A stretch of DNA of 64,000 nucleotides from Alviniconcha marisindica (lineage: Eukaryota; Mollusca; Gastropoda; Provannidae). Position numbers and translations under genes: made by a program. The notes under the pieces were generated by a model that saw nothing but the letters and a program-made list of their open reading frames with translations, was not told where the DNA came from and ran no database searches. The stretch is taken from contig JABMCL010002111.1 in the NCBI GenBank assembly GCA_018857735.1, positions 30,001 to 94,000 of the forward strand, in the 5' to 3' direction. This document shows positions 25,896 to 36,855 of this stretch, in pieces (position 1 is the stretch's first letter; every line of letters begins with the position of its first letter).

Positions 25896-26036
25896 TTTTA
25901 CATGCGGGAGAAACAGTAGACCCGACTCAGCCCTGTGTTTTATATGCGGGGGAAACAGTAGACCCGACTCAACCCTGTGTTTTATATGGTGCGGGGGAAA
26001 CAGTAGACCCGACTCAACCCTGTGTTTTATATGCGG
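25896..26036. repeat. 43-bp minisatellite (about 3 units)
   Basis: Unit GTTTTATATGCGGGGGAAAC plus AGTAGACCCGACTCAACCCTGT; it breaks off in GCGGCACGGCTGTCC. Confidence 0.9.
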
Positions 26037-26270
26037 CACGGCTGTCCAGCAACAGGGGGCACGGCTGCCGGACGGTTGTAGAATCAATGTCACGAGCATG
26101 GAAGCTAATGACCTTTGGAGAGCGAAAATGTAAGTCCTTTGTACTACAGTGGTATAACGATGGCAACTGTAAAACAAATATAAATCAAAATCAGTAGAAG
26201 CAAAGAAAGCAAAGGCAAACCCAGCAACAAGTGTCCTGGCAAGTGTGTGTGGAAAGTGGCTGAGTCAGGG

Positions 26271-27026
26271 CTAGGACTCGCCCCTCAAGCTGTGGGCGTG
26301 GCTCCCGTCCTTGCGGTCACTGGCTGACGGCTCCCTGTCTGGGCCCACTGCTGTCTCGGTCGCCTCCCTTCCCTGGGGCTTTGCATCAGCCGAGAGATTT
26401 CTGCGTTTCTTCCGTCGATGTTTCCTGAGTACGTTTAGCAAGCGGTCTTTTTCTGATTCTGGAAGTAAGTCTGTTGCGCTTCCTTGTTCCTTCCGCTGCT
26501 GTTTGGAGCCTGCCGTCCGGCTGGATGACCTTTGGCGGTCTGATTGGTCGGACCGTGAGGCGGGAGGCGGGACAGGAGTGCACGTGGAGTCGATGCGCGA
26601 GACACGCCCGGCGGGCCCCGGACTCCCGGCCACCGGCGGCAGCCTGGCTTGTGGAGGCGGCAAGGGGGCAGGGGGGAATAGCGGACTGACCTTTGAACCT
26701 CCTTGTCCCCCTCTCTGGCACGGCGTCTGCTCCGCGCATGCGGCGAAGTTGACCAACGGGGGCGGGTCCGGGGGGCCGGAGGGGTTGGCGGCGGTCCGGA
26801 ACACGCCCGCCACCACATGCTTAGGAAAGCGTTCTTGCAGGATTTGCTTCTCTTGAGTTCGCTGCACCTGCAGACGACTACGGCGTCGGAAGAGCAGGAA
26901 GTCGGCCAGGAGCACCACCACAAGGAGCGCCGCCAGCAGCGCGTGCGGCAACAAGGGCCACAACTTGTCGCCAGAGGGCGCCTCGCCAGGGCTCAGGCTC
27001 GTGCTTGGGGAGTGCGTGCTTGTCAT
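26271..27026 (-). CDS. Candidate single-pass membrane protein ORF (unrecognised)
   Basis: 251 codons ending in TAG. I do not recognise the family. From the ATG at 27026: a short Ser/Thr/Pro segment; a strong hydrophobic span LWPLLPHALLAALLVVVLLA at about residues 22-45, followed by the stop-transfer RRRSR; then a roughly 200-residue hydrophilic tail that is Pro-rich in the middle (PPDPPPLV, LFPPAPLPPPQ) and basic near the end (KHRRKKRR). The topology would put the tail in the cytosol. The frame stays open upstream through the whole 48-bp array to a TGA near 27521, so the true product may begin with about ten 16-residue Ser/Thr repeats (TPSAEHLSNGPTSIVI) spliced from an unseen exon. The region is GC- and CpG-rich unlike its neighbours, and overlapping frames on the plus strand are also open, so coding status is not certain. 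Confidence 0.5.
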   Translation of the reverse strand: MTSTHSPSTSLSPGEAPSGDKLWPLLPHALLAALLVVVLLADFLLFRRRSRLQVQRTQEKQILQERFPKHVVAGVFRTAANPSGPPDPPPLVNFAACAEQTPCQRGGQGGSKVSPLFPPAPLPPPQARLPPVAGSPGPAGRVSRIDSTCTPVPPPASRSDQSDRQRSSSRTAGSKQQRKEQGSATDLLPESEKDRLLNVLRKHRRKKRRNLSADAKPQGREATETAVGPDREPSASDRKDGSHAHSLRGES

Positions 27027-27505
27027 GACGATGGAGGTGGGGCCGTTGCTGAGATGTTCTGCTGACGGGGTGATGACGATGAAGGTGGGGCCGTTGCTGA
27101 GATGTTCTGCTGACGGGGTGATGACGATGAAGGTGGGGCCGTTGCTGAGATGTTCTGCTGACGGGGTGATGACGATGAAGGTGGGGCCGTTGCTGAGATG
27201 TTCTGCTGACGGGGTGATGACGATGGAGGTGGGGCCGTTGCTGAGATGTTCTGCTGACGGGGTGATGACGATGGAGGTGGGGCCGTTGCTGAGATGTTCT
27301 GCTGACGGGGTGATGACGATGGAGGTGGGGCCGTTGCTGAGATGTTCTGCTGACGGGGTGATGACGATGGAGGTGGGGCCGTTGCTGAGATGTTCTGCTG
27401 ACGGGGTGATGACGATGGAGGTGGGGCCGTTGCTGAGATGTTCTGCTGACGGGGTGATGACGATGGAGGTGGGGCCGTTGCTGAGATGTTCTGCTGACGC
27501 GGTCG
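27027..27505. repeat. 48-bp minisatellite (about 10 units)
   Basis: Unit GATGTTCTGCTGACGGGGTG plus ATGACGATGGAGGTGGGGCCGTTGCTGA, almost identical copies (ATGAAGG/ATGGAGG variants). Being 16 codons it leaves all three minus frames and one plus frame open. Confidence 0.97.
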
Positions 27506-27900
27506 GCTGAGCTCGTTTTCATGAAGCTCTGGCTGCAGAGCCGCGGTCACGTCCGGCCAGTTCTGTGTCTATAATTTGTGACAGCTGCAACGACAGTAAC
27601 AAGGATTCGTTCTAACAAAGAATAGAAAGAGAATGATGACGAGAAATCGTGGTGCGTGCGTGTGCGCGCGCGCGCGTGCGTGCGTGCGTGCGTGCGTGTG
27701 TGCGTGCGTGTGTGTTTGAACTCCAAGTCAAAAGCTTTATTTTACAACGATCGTAGTTTAGGTTGTCAAAACCTATCAGCTAGTCCTTGCTAATTAAGCT
27801 ACCGACGAGTAAAAAGAAACAAACAAACAGAACCACAGGACATCATGTATATACATATATATAAGCATGAATGAGTAAGTGAACTCTATTACATTATATA
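27506..27900. other. Flank of the candidate gene; GC/GT tract
   Basis: Possible minus-strand acceptors are TTGTTACTGTCGTTGCAG near 27580 and GCGGCTCTGCAG near 27538, but neither gives the frame of the membrane ORF. A (GC)(GT) alternation lies at about 27657-27715. Nothing else. Confidence 0.35.
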
Positions 27901-28048
27901 TATATATATGGGCGTGCCCTCCAAAAAAATGCCACCCACAAAGATGCTAATAACTTCTATATGGTTTTAGCGATTACTTCATATTTGGTGCACATTCACT
28001 TCAGTTTGTACATGTATGATCATCCCACAAAGCTTCCAGTTGGTAGGT

Positions 28049-28226
28049 TCGGTTCGGTTGTGTTGCTTAATGTCCTCGGATCTCGGTTGACATATTAGGG
28101 ACAAGCTGAGACCAATGCCGAAGCATGGTTCAATATTGCTTTACGTCCACGGAAACCAGAAGGCTCGTTAGGACGGACAGCCCAGGACGGCCACCTCGAC
28201 TCTCACACAGCTCCTGAACTATATGA
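28049..28226 (-). mobile_element. SINE-like insertion with 13-bp TSD
   Basis: 178 bases flanked by perfect copies of CCAGTTGGTAGGT (28036-28048 and 28227-28239). Minus strand contains the family segment CCTTCTGGTTTCCGTGGACG and ends in CCGAACCGA repeats. It interrupts the mariner-like remnant near its 3' end. Confidence 0.85.
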
Positions 28227-28468
28227 CCAGTTGGTAGGTCAAATAGTCCGACTTTTATGTTCTCTCCACACGTGTTCTAAATGACCCCCTTTGCGTTGCA
28301 GACACGCTTGCAAGCGGCAATAAATTGTCAATGACACGAACACCTTCCTCTATGGGGATTGCCCTGATGCTGGCTGTAAATGCTGTCATCAAGTCACCGA
28401 TTGTCTGGGAGTTGTTTTTGTACACTCGGTCCTTCAGATAACCTCAAAGGTAAACATCTAGGGGGGAC

Positions 28469-28497
<29 letters not shown>
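28469..28497. repeat. G29 homopolymer
   Basis: 29-base G run that interrupts the transposase frame just after SPDL. Confidence 0.95.
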
Positions 28498-28501
<4 letters not shown>

Positions 28502-28572
28502 ATCGGGTGAGTGTGATGCCCACTCAATGTCACACCTCCTACCGATGAGTCGATCCTCGAATCGCTGCATTA

Positions 28573-29204
28573 AGCCCGTTCTTAATTGGGCGAATGTTTG
28601 TTCGCGAACCTAGTTGGGAGTATTCGGCGAACCTAGTTGGTTCTTAATTGGGCGAACTTTTGCTTCGCGAACCTAGTTGGGAGTATTCGTCGAACTGCGA
28701 CGAAGCTATATTCGGGGTCCAAAAAGCTTCGCTCAACAGTTCTGGGAACAATCGCCCTATTCGACGAACATTGCCTCTGATTGGCTGAGAGCAGAGCTCT
28801 CTGTTGACGAGGAAGAAATAAAAATAAAAATGGATGACGGTGTCGCTTGGTTCTTCACTCTCTTCGGAGGGATTTTTTTAATTTGTTGACTTGTGGGAGC
28901 GCAGCCTTGTCTCGGGGACCCAGAATAAGATAGTAGTTAGTTGAATTACCCTGTGAGAGATGATTAAAGTATATTGACTTGACTTTAGCCTACATTTTCG
29001 ATCATGCTGTCTGCTGCGCGTCTGCCGCAAGTTCGGGCCGACGCTTGCATCTCATTACAAGCCAGGTGAGAACGAAGTAAAGTTCGTCGAATTGTCCGAA
29101 CCATGTTCGGCGAACTAAAAGTTCAATTAAGAAACGAATCATAGTTCGTCGAACTGTCCGAAGTATGTTCGGCGAACAAACATTCTCCCAGTTAAGAACG
29201 GGCT
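28573..29204. mobile_element. Harbinger-type foldback MITE, TTA target duplication
   Basis: 632 bp with about 125-bp inverted ends beginning AGCCCGTTCTTAA and ending TTAAGAACGGGCT, rich in TTCGCGAAC/TTCGTCGAA motifs. TTA precedes (28570-28572) and follows (29205-29207) it, the 3-bp duplication typical of PIF/Harbinger. Removing it and one TTA brings the flanking transposase segments next to each other. It has no transposase; a 70-codon open frame inside (28677-28889) is not convincing. Confidence 0.88.
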
Positions 29205-29786
29205 TTAGCCACAATAAAGTGTTACTGGAAGTGTGAGGGGTAGCCCCATCCTGCTAAAACCATTGTTCATCTCTAGTGATGGTCCTGCGTCGGCCCAGTG
29301 CTGCCCAAAACTTCCTAAGCACCATTGTCATGTCTTTGACAATTTCACGTGCTCTTGCAAGTGTGCCTGCAACGCCAAGGGGGTCATTTTTAACACCTTG
29401 GAGAAAGCATAAAAGTCGGACTATTTGACCTACAAACTGGAAGCTTTGCGGAATGATCATGCAAAAACTGAAGTTGTTGTTTTTTGGTCACCCTGTATAA
29501 AGCATAATAACTTCCACACAAAAACCTGCGTGTTCACACTGCCAGATGCACACAATGCATACATCACTCAGTTATACATGTATAAGCACACAAGCGGCAG
29601 ATAAAGCAGAGGAACATGTGATGAATTCAGATGACTAATACTGGAGCAGAAAACAGAAGCAATCAACGTTTATCTTATAAATAACAATGAGGGAGAGGGT
29701 CAAAAGGCAGAAGAAGAAGAAAAGAAAAGAAAAAAGGCGTCTCTCAAACAAGCAGCCGGAAAGTCGGGATGACTAGGCGGAACTGA

Positions 29787-30040
29787 ATGAGTGTAGACAC
29801 TCCGTCTCGTACACTACGCTCCTCTTCTGACACCTGCATGCTGGAAATCCAGCAATACAAACGCAAGACTCATGGCTTTCGCACCTTCTCTTGCTTTGGA
29901 CCCCACATTTGGAATTCACTCCCACAAGACCTTAGACACTGCTCAACCCTGTCATCTTTCAAAGCCAAACTGAAAACCTTCCTCTTCTCACAGTATTTCA
30001 TCCTAACTAATATCAGTACCCAGTTTCTGCTACAGTCACC

Positions 30041-30119
<79 letters not shown>

Positions 30120-30260
30120 CTTTATGTAAATTGTTTTGGTAGGACTACATGTGTATAGAATATCATATTTAGGTTAATATGTATCATGTGAGAGCTCAGG
30201 GCGTTGATGAGCGTATGATAAATGTACATTATTATGATTATTGTTATTAGACATTAGGTC
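29787..30260 (+). mobile_element. LINE ORF2 3' end with internal (GT)n and 3' tail
   Basis: Reads LRSSSDTCMLEIQQYKRKTH, then FGPHIWNSLPQDLRHCSTLS and FKAKLKTFLFSQYF, the standard ORF2 C-terminus. A (GT)n tract at 30044-30118 sits in the 3' UTR before the tail GAGCGTATGATAAATGTACA and TTATTATGATTATTGTT. Confidence 0.88.
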
Positions 30261-30266
30261 TGAAAT

Positions 30267-30450
<184 letters not shown>

Positions 30451-30661
30451 TCTCAGAATGTTTTATCGTAGAAGGCCACTTGACCCATTAGAAATGGTAT
30501 GATTATAAACATGCGCATACCACCTATACAAAACAGTTAACAAACAACAGTAAACAAAGAGACAATGTGCATGTGTTGTGGATGCAGGCGTGTTTGTGGA
30601 GGGGAGGGAGGGGGGTGCGCGTGCCCATTCATTGCCACAGATCGATCTAGACAGCTACACA

Positions 30662-30737
<76 letters not shown>

Positions 30738-31216
30738 ACGGTGATCACAATTACTAGTTCACTCACCCGTTCACAAGCGAGGCAAACCATGGAGAGAGGG
30801 CCAAAATCACACCAGGACCACGTTGCCTGCATGCCTCAAGCGTGTGGGCCTCACACTGCCATCCAGTGCCGCGGAGCTGGGCAACACAATCAGCCAGTTT
30901 CACGAGGAGTGTTTTCCACCAGCACAAACCTTGTGACGGCACTGACCAGCAGAAACGGTAAAGAACGTGCCGATCAATAAGCCCTTTGCATTTTATTGAC
31001 GACCTGACTCCCCGCGGCTGCAAGTCCCCGGGTGGCAATTAAGCTCACCCAATCATGGCATACACCCAACTGCACTTTAATGCTTTGCATTATTCATGTG
31101 ACCCAATGCCAAAAGCGGATCGAGCTAGCTTGCCTGCCGATCGAACTGAAGACAGCTGGTTCGGAACGACCTGCGCCGGAAAGACCGGATAACCAACCGC
31201 TGTCTTTGGGCTGAAC
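30451..31216. other. Mostly unique sequence with one (GA)n tract
   Basis: A (GA)n run lies at 30668-30734. The rest, including the GC-richer 30780-31200, shows no recognisable gene or element. Confidence 0.35.
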
Positions 31217-31220
31217 TTAA

Positions 31221-33331
31221 AGGACAAGTCCAAGGTTTGGGGTGATTTTGACACGATTTCCGTTAAAGTTTGCTGAGAACAATGATGTAGGTGAAATTGT
31301 GAGCTGAGGGTTATAAATGCACGAAAACAGACATTTTCTGTCGTACCGAAAGCGTCGCCATGACGCTGAAAATCATGTGCACATATGCACACTACGTCAC
31401 TCTGGGAGTCGCTGCAAAATGGCTAGTAGCCACAGGGTAACCGACTTGGAAAAATTCCAGTTCGAATCTCCAAGGATGAAGCTCCGCCGCCATTGTCAGT
31501 AGTTGGGCCTTTGTTTATTTCCTCCTTGTTATTTCATCTTTCTCGAACCTTTTTAGGTGCGTGGCGTTTCAGTCTTTTTCGTTCTGTTTACTCTAGCTTT
31601 AACAATAGGCTAGACCTCATCAGAGCCTGCCTTTTATTGGGTGTTTTATTTTATTTTCCCAATTTATCCTTGTTTATTTCATCATATGTAAAAACGAAAA
31701 GTTTTGTTGGTTCTAGTTCAATAGACTAGCGATTTCGTGGCCTCCCTGGGTTAGGGTTTGGAGTTGGGCTAGTTACCGGTTCTTGCCATTCACTGTTTTT
31801 TCTCTTGGCTTGCCCTTTTGTTTCTCGAGCTATATCGTTCATTTACGATGTACGAGTGAGGGGGTAGTCTCGATGTTTAACGAGACCTCTCATTCTTTCT
31901 TTGTGTGGGGTAGGTCGTGAGCGTCTGTTGCCCTGCCGTGTTATTGTCACTGCTAAGTGGGTTGTATCGTCGACACGGATTACGTGTATCCAGCCTTTGT
32001 CCCGTTGCTCGCTGACATTACTTGCTTCCTCTTTCTTTTCAGAAAGTGTTGTTGTTGTTTCTCTCTCTTTTCCCCTTCTTTTTCACCATGCGTTCTTTCT
32101 TTTTTATCTTTGGTTTATTGGCCATTTCGTACCCGCTTGTTAGCTTGCCTGATTAGGGCACCCATTTGCTTTTCTCTTGTCGTCTGCATCTGTTTACACT
32201 CCCGATGCTTTGCTATTTGTAGTCCTGATTAGCGTTTTGCTTTATCAGTCTGCAGCCTTGTTTTTCTAGATGGAAGCCGGGTTAGTGAGGGAATTTATTG
32301 GTTTATGTCTTTGGCTTCAATCGGTTGTTGTGCAAGTATTTTGCTCTTGTGCTTTTATGAATATAGTCGTCCATGCCTGTGCAGACAGTAGTCTGTTAGA
32401 CTTATGTTTGGTGTGTGTGGGTTTTTTGGTGGTTTTCTTAACAATATTTAGGTAGGCAACCGGTTGGGGTTTTGAGGTGGTTTCAGATGTTGTTCTTCAT
32501 TTGGTGTTGCTTGTTAGCTTGCCTGATAGGGCAGCCATTTTTCGTTGCAACAAGCATTTGTGGTTTGTGCTTTCTTTCTTTGAAACAGGCATTTGTGTCT
32601 TTCTTTCTGCACAGGCATTGTGTACGGTCTCTTCTCACGGCTTTTCTGCCGTAAGGCATTCATGGTAGATTTTGCGGGTGGTCGGTTAGCGCTTGTGGTC
32701 AGGGGTATCAGTGTATCTCTCAAATTTTGGGTATCATGATTTTGCGACTTGCTGTCGTAAGCTCATCGTGAGATTAGAAACTGCGGATTTTTCCAAGTCA
32801 GTTTACTCTGTGGACCAGCCCGACAAATGCCGTTTGAGCAAACCTCATTGGTATTCCGTCCCATAAGTTTACGAAATCGCATCAGCGAAGTCGTGCTCGC
32901 TACAACAACATGGGCCGTGGAATGAGGGAAGCATCAAAGCTGGACAAATGTGACCCATTCATTCCCAGGGGGCGGATCCGCGGGAACTAGTGCATAAGTT
33001 ATGGCTTTGGGTTGCTTGTTAGTTTTACAGTTTGCTGCAAACAGTAGTACGGCATGGTTAGAGCTTTTGGCGACCCACACGCCTACAATTCAAATGAACA
33101 ATTAAGAGATGGCAACGCGCACGGATCCCAGATATGACGTCACTTCCGAGAAAGTCAATTTGTGACTGATGGAGAACCGGATTTGTCAACAAAAATAAAA
33201 TCGAATTAAAAAAAACAATTATATATTTTTTTCTTATTTTATTTTCTTCTTTTTTAAATCTCAAACTAGTGACTCATTTGTCAATCATTTCGATGGTCAT
33301 TTTGCATACTTAGAAACCTTGGACTTTTCCT
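31221..33331. mobile_element. TTAA-bounded 2.1-kb DNA element, no transposase
   Basis: The ends AGGACAAGTCCAAGGTTT and AAACCTTGGACTTTTCCT are inverted repeats, each flanked by TTAA (31217-31220 and 33332-33335), as for piggyBac-type insertions. A second inverted pair lies further in (CACAGGGTAACCGACTTGGA near 31431; its complement near 32790-32825). The interior has no ORF over about 90 codons; CTTGTTAGCTTGCCTGAT occurs twice (32137 and 32510). Non-autonomous; superfamily uncertain because TTAA may simply be part of the inverted repeat. Confidence 0.65.
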
Positions 33332-33583
33332 TTAAGTACAGACTACATACTACACAGTAGCCTTTTGCACAAGCAACACACGTTGTTAAACAACTAACAC
33401 CACTTTTTTCCACCCGATTCCTTGGCCGCCTGTGTGAACAATAAACGTTTAAAAGTGGCCAAAACACCACCGTGAACGCTGCTATTTTGTTTCTGACATT
33501 CTGTGGCTGTGACGTCATCAATGAACACGGTCTGCTCGAGGTATTGTAGCGGACAGAAGTGCATCGTTACGTCTTGAACAATG

Positions 33584-33660
33584 ATAAAGAGTCTAGTCGT
33601 CTTGAACAATGATAAAGAGTCTAGTCGTCTTGAACAATGATAAAGAGTCTAGTCAATAGT
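33584..33660. repeat. 25-bp triplicate
   Basis: GTCTTGAACAATGATAAAGA plus GTCTA three times. Confidence 0.9.
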
Positions 33661-33749
33661 CTCTTTATTGATAAAGAGCCAATAAACGTGACTGCGCCTT
33701 GCCGAGCTCAAAATGGAAACAAAAAAGAACCACCTCCCTGTTGCATACA

Positions 33750-33930
33750 CGTTAGCGCCAGACGACGCTCGTCAGTGGATACATGTGCACGCCAGACGAC
33801 GCTCGTCAGTGGATACATGTGCACGCCAGACGACGCTCGTCAGTGGATACATGTGCACGCCAGACGACTCGTCAGTGGATACATGTGCACGCCAGACGAC
33901 GCTCGTCAGTGGATACATGTGCACGCTACG
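33750..33930. repeat. 34-bp minisatellite (about 5 units)
   Basis: Unit GCCAGACGACGCTCGTCAGT plus GGATACATGTGCAC; one unit lacks two bases (ACGACTCG). Confidence 0.95.
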
Positions 33931-34203
33931 TACCTACGTTTTCGGGGCACCTCGCGGCTTCACTTGGGACCCCCCCCCCCTTTAAATGTCACATTTTTTA
34001 AACGCCCCCAATAATCGTACTGCGTACACATCGCGGGATATAGGGGCCTGGGCATATAAATATGCATTATTATTATTATTGCAGTCCATAGGTATGGTAT
34101 GATCTGCAGTTTCACAACATATAGCCTACATGCTGGCTGCCTGTTCGGTTTTGTACCCTGGATTCGGACTGTTTTGGATGTCTACTATTTTGGTTAATTA
34201 CCA

Positions 34204-34415
34204 TTGCAGTTTCAGCCAATCACCAGCATTGGAGTTTCAGCCAATCACTAGCATTGCAGTTTCAGCCAATCACTAGCATTGCAGTTTTAGCCAATCACCA
34301 GCATTGCAGTTTCAGCCAATCACTAGCATTGCAGTTTTAGCCAATCACTAGCATTGCAGTTTCAGCCAATCACTAGCATTGCAGTTTCAGCCAATCACCA
34401 GCATTGCAGTTTCAG
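34204..34415. repeat. 25-bp minisatellite (about 8 units)
   Basis: Unit GCAGTTTCAGCCAATCACTA plus GCATT. Confidence 0.95.
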
Positions 34416-34458
34416 CATCAAACTCCAAGCAACGGTTTACGACGTCTTTCCTCCAGCC

Positions 34459-35270
34459 ACTACTATAATATATTGGTTACTCAACAGGCCGTCAGCCACT
34501 GCCATAATATATTGGTTACTCAACAGGCCGTCAGCCACTGCCATAATATATTGGTTACTCAACAGGCCGTCAGCCACTGCCATAATATATCGGTAACTCA
34601 ACATGCCGTCAGTCACTGCCATAATATACTGGTTACTCAACAGGCCGTCAATCACTGCCATAATATACTGGTTACTCAACAGGCCGTCAATCACTGCCAT
34701 AATATACTGGTTACTCAACAGGCCCGTCAGTCACTGCCTAATATACTGGTTACTCAACAGGCCGTCAGTCACTGCCATAATATATTGGTTACTCAACAGG
34801 CCGCCAGCCACTGCCATAATATATTGGTTACTCAACAGGCCGCCAGCCACTGCCATAATATATTGGTTACTCAGCAGGCCGCCAGCCACTGCCAAAATAT
34901 ATTGGCTACTCAACAGGCCGTCAGCCACTGCCATACTATATTGGTTACTCAACAGGCCGTCAGCCATTGCCATAATATATTGGTTACTCAACAGGCCGTC
35001 AGCCACTGCCATAATATATTGGTTACTCAACAGGCCGCCAGCCACTGCCATAATATATTGGTTACTCAACAGGCCGCCAGCCACTGCCATAATATATTGG
35101 TTACTCAACAGGCCGCCAGCCACTGCCATAATATATTGGTTACTCAACAGGCCTCCAGCCACTGCCAGAAAATTGGTTACTGAACAGGCCTCCAGCCATA
35201 ATGTATTGGTTAATCAACAGGCCTTCAGCCACTGCCAGAAAATGGATTACTCAACAGGCCTCCGTAACTG
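34459..35270. repeat. 39-bp minisatellite (about 20 units)
   Basis: Unit GCCATAATATATTGGTTACT plus CAACAGGCCGTCAGCCACT; it decays at the right end. Frames of up to 259 codons follow from the 13-codon period. Confidence 0.96.
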
Positions 35271-35640
35271 CCAGCTGACAGTTTTTGTTGGTGCTCAGAT
35301 GGCAGTACGTTTGTAACCACACAGACAACTCCTTATACCGGGCCGCCTTTTTCTTTAGCCGCTCTCACTTCTCGCACCAGCACGAATAACACCAAAATCG
35401 TTAGACTGGAGACGGAACTGTTATTATCGTTATTCTGTTTTCAACCCGGGGCGGACGCATCCGATGTTTACGTTCGTGCTTCGACGCTGTGTTGCTTCCA
35501 CAGCCTTAGTGCTGAGACTGTTGCCAGGTGTTACGGAGGGAGCCGACAGTGTGACTTGTATGGGCGATTCCCATAGACAGATGCGTGGATCTAAGAAGTA
35601 CCCCTTCAATGTCAGAATCCTACCACAAATCGAGGCTTGG
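35271..35640. other. Unique sequence between arrays
   Basis: GC-balanced, no recognised gene. A plus-strand open frame starting near 35464 gains most of its length from the next array. Confidence 0.3.
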
Positions 35641-36855
35641 AGTTTGTTTCAGCCTACCACCACTGCAGTTTCAGCCTATCAACACTGCAGGTTTAGCCTA
35701 CTACCACAGCAGCATCAGCCTACCACCACTGCAGTTTCAGCCTATCAACACTGCAGGTTTAGCCTACTACCACAGCAGCATCAGCCTACTACCACAGCAG
35801 CATCAGCCTACTACCACAGCAGCATCAGCCTACAGCAGCATCAGCCTACTACCACAGCAGCATCAGCCTACTACCACAGCAGCATCAGCCTACCACCACT
35901 GCAGTTTCAGCCTATCAACACTGCAGGTTTAGCCTACTACCACAGCAGCATCAGCCTACTACCACAGCAGCAGCAGCCTACTACCACAGCAGCATCAGCC
36001 TACTACCACAGCAGCATCAGCCTACCACCACTGCAGTTTCAGCCTATCAATCACCACTGCAGTTTCAGCCTATCGACCTTGCAGTGTCAGCCTACTGCCA
36101 CTGCAGTTTTAACCTCTATCGACCTTGCAGTTTCAGCCTGCTACCACTGCAGTTTCAGTCTATCAACACTGCAGCTTCAGCCCACTACCACTGCAGTTTC
36201 AGCCTACCATCACTGCCGTTTCAGCCTATCGCCACTGCAGTTTCAGCCTATCAACACTGCAGTTTCAGCCAACTGTTACTGCAGTTTCAGCGTATCAATC
36301 ACCACTGCAGCTTCTGCCTACCAACACTGCAGTTTCATCCAGTCACCACTGTAGTTTCATCCTATCAACACTGCAGCTTCAGCCAACTGTCACTGCAGTT
36401 TCATCCTATCAACACTGCAGCTTCAGCCAACTGTCACTGCAGTTTCATCCTATCAACACTGCAGCTTCAGCCAACTGTCACTGCAGCTTCATCCTATCAA
36501 CACTGCAGCTTCAGCCAACTGTCACTGCAGTTTCATCCTATCAACACTACAGCTTCAGCCAACTGTCACTGCAGTTTCATCCTATCAACACTGCAGCTTC
36601 AGCCAACTGTCACTGCAGTTTCATCCTATCAACACTACAGCTTCAGCCAACTGTCACTGCAGCTTTCATCCTATCAACACTGCAGCTTCAGCCAACTGTC
36701 ACTGCAGCTTCATCCAAAATCAACACTGCAGCTTCATCCTATCAACACTGCAGCTTCATCCTATCAACACTGCAGTTTCATCCTATCAACACTGCAGTTT
36801 CATCCTATCAACACTGCAGTTTCATCCTATCAACACTGCAGCTTCAGCCTAAGAG
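35641..36855. repeat. Mixed short-unit satellite (about 21-44 bp)
   Basis: Blocks built from TTCAGCCTACTACCACAGCA, TTTCAGCCTATCAACACTGC and TTCAGCCAACTGTCACTGCA. From about 36370 the last two alternate as a regular two-part (about 43-bp) unit with TTTCATCCTATCAACACTGC. It shares a GCAGTTTCAGCC core with the 34.2-kb array. Confidence 0.93.

Larger units (their letters stand above)
27905..29503 (-). pseudogene. Mariner-like transposase remnant with inverted ends and nested insertions
   Basis: A DDE (mariner/Tc1-like) transposase reads on the minus strand: VLRKFWAALGRRRTITRDEQ, WF then a stop, QDGATPHTS (second catalytic Asp region). After a 632-bp insertion it continues RFEDRLIGRRCDIEWASHSP, DL; after a G29 run, YLKDRVYKNNSQTIGDLM, IRAIP, VRVIDN; then CLQRKGGHLEHVW. 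Both outer ends (about 27990-28330 and 29345-29500) carry the same 3'-terminal sequence in opposite orientation, so the N-terminal half is missing and replaced by an inverted end. The right edge reads CACCCTGTATA. Stops and insertions make it inactive. Confidence 0.85.

Noticed and set aside
25160..26197. 345-codon plus-strand ORF and overlapping 220- and 257-codon frames
   Set aside because: Produced by the 38-, 26- and 43-bp arrays; no non-repeat domain.
26311..26856. 181-codon plus-strand ORF opposite the membrane-protein frame
   Set aside because: GC-rich sequence opens several frames; the minus frame alone has a clear TM and stop-transfer layout.
28677..28889. 70-codon ORF inside the Harbinger-type MITE
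   Set aside because: Too short, begins in the inverted arm, no nuclease or Myb-like motif.
34404..35316. 259-, 237- and 143-codon ORFs on both strands
   Set aside because: 39-bp period keeps frames open; peptide is only the repeat.
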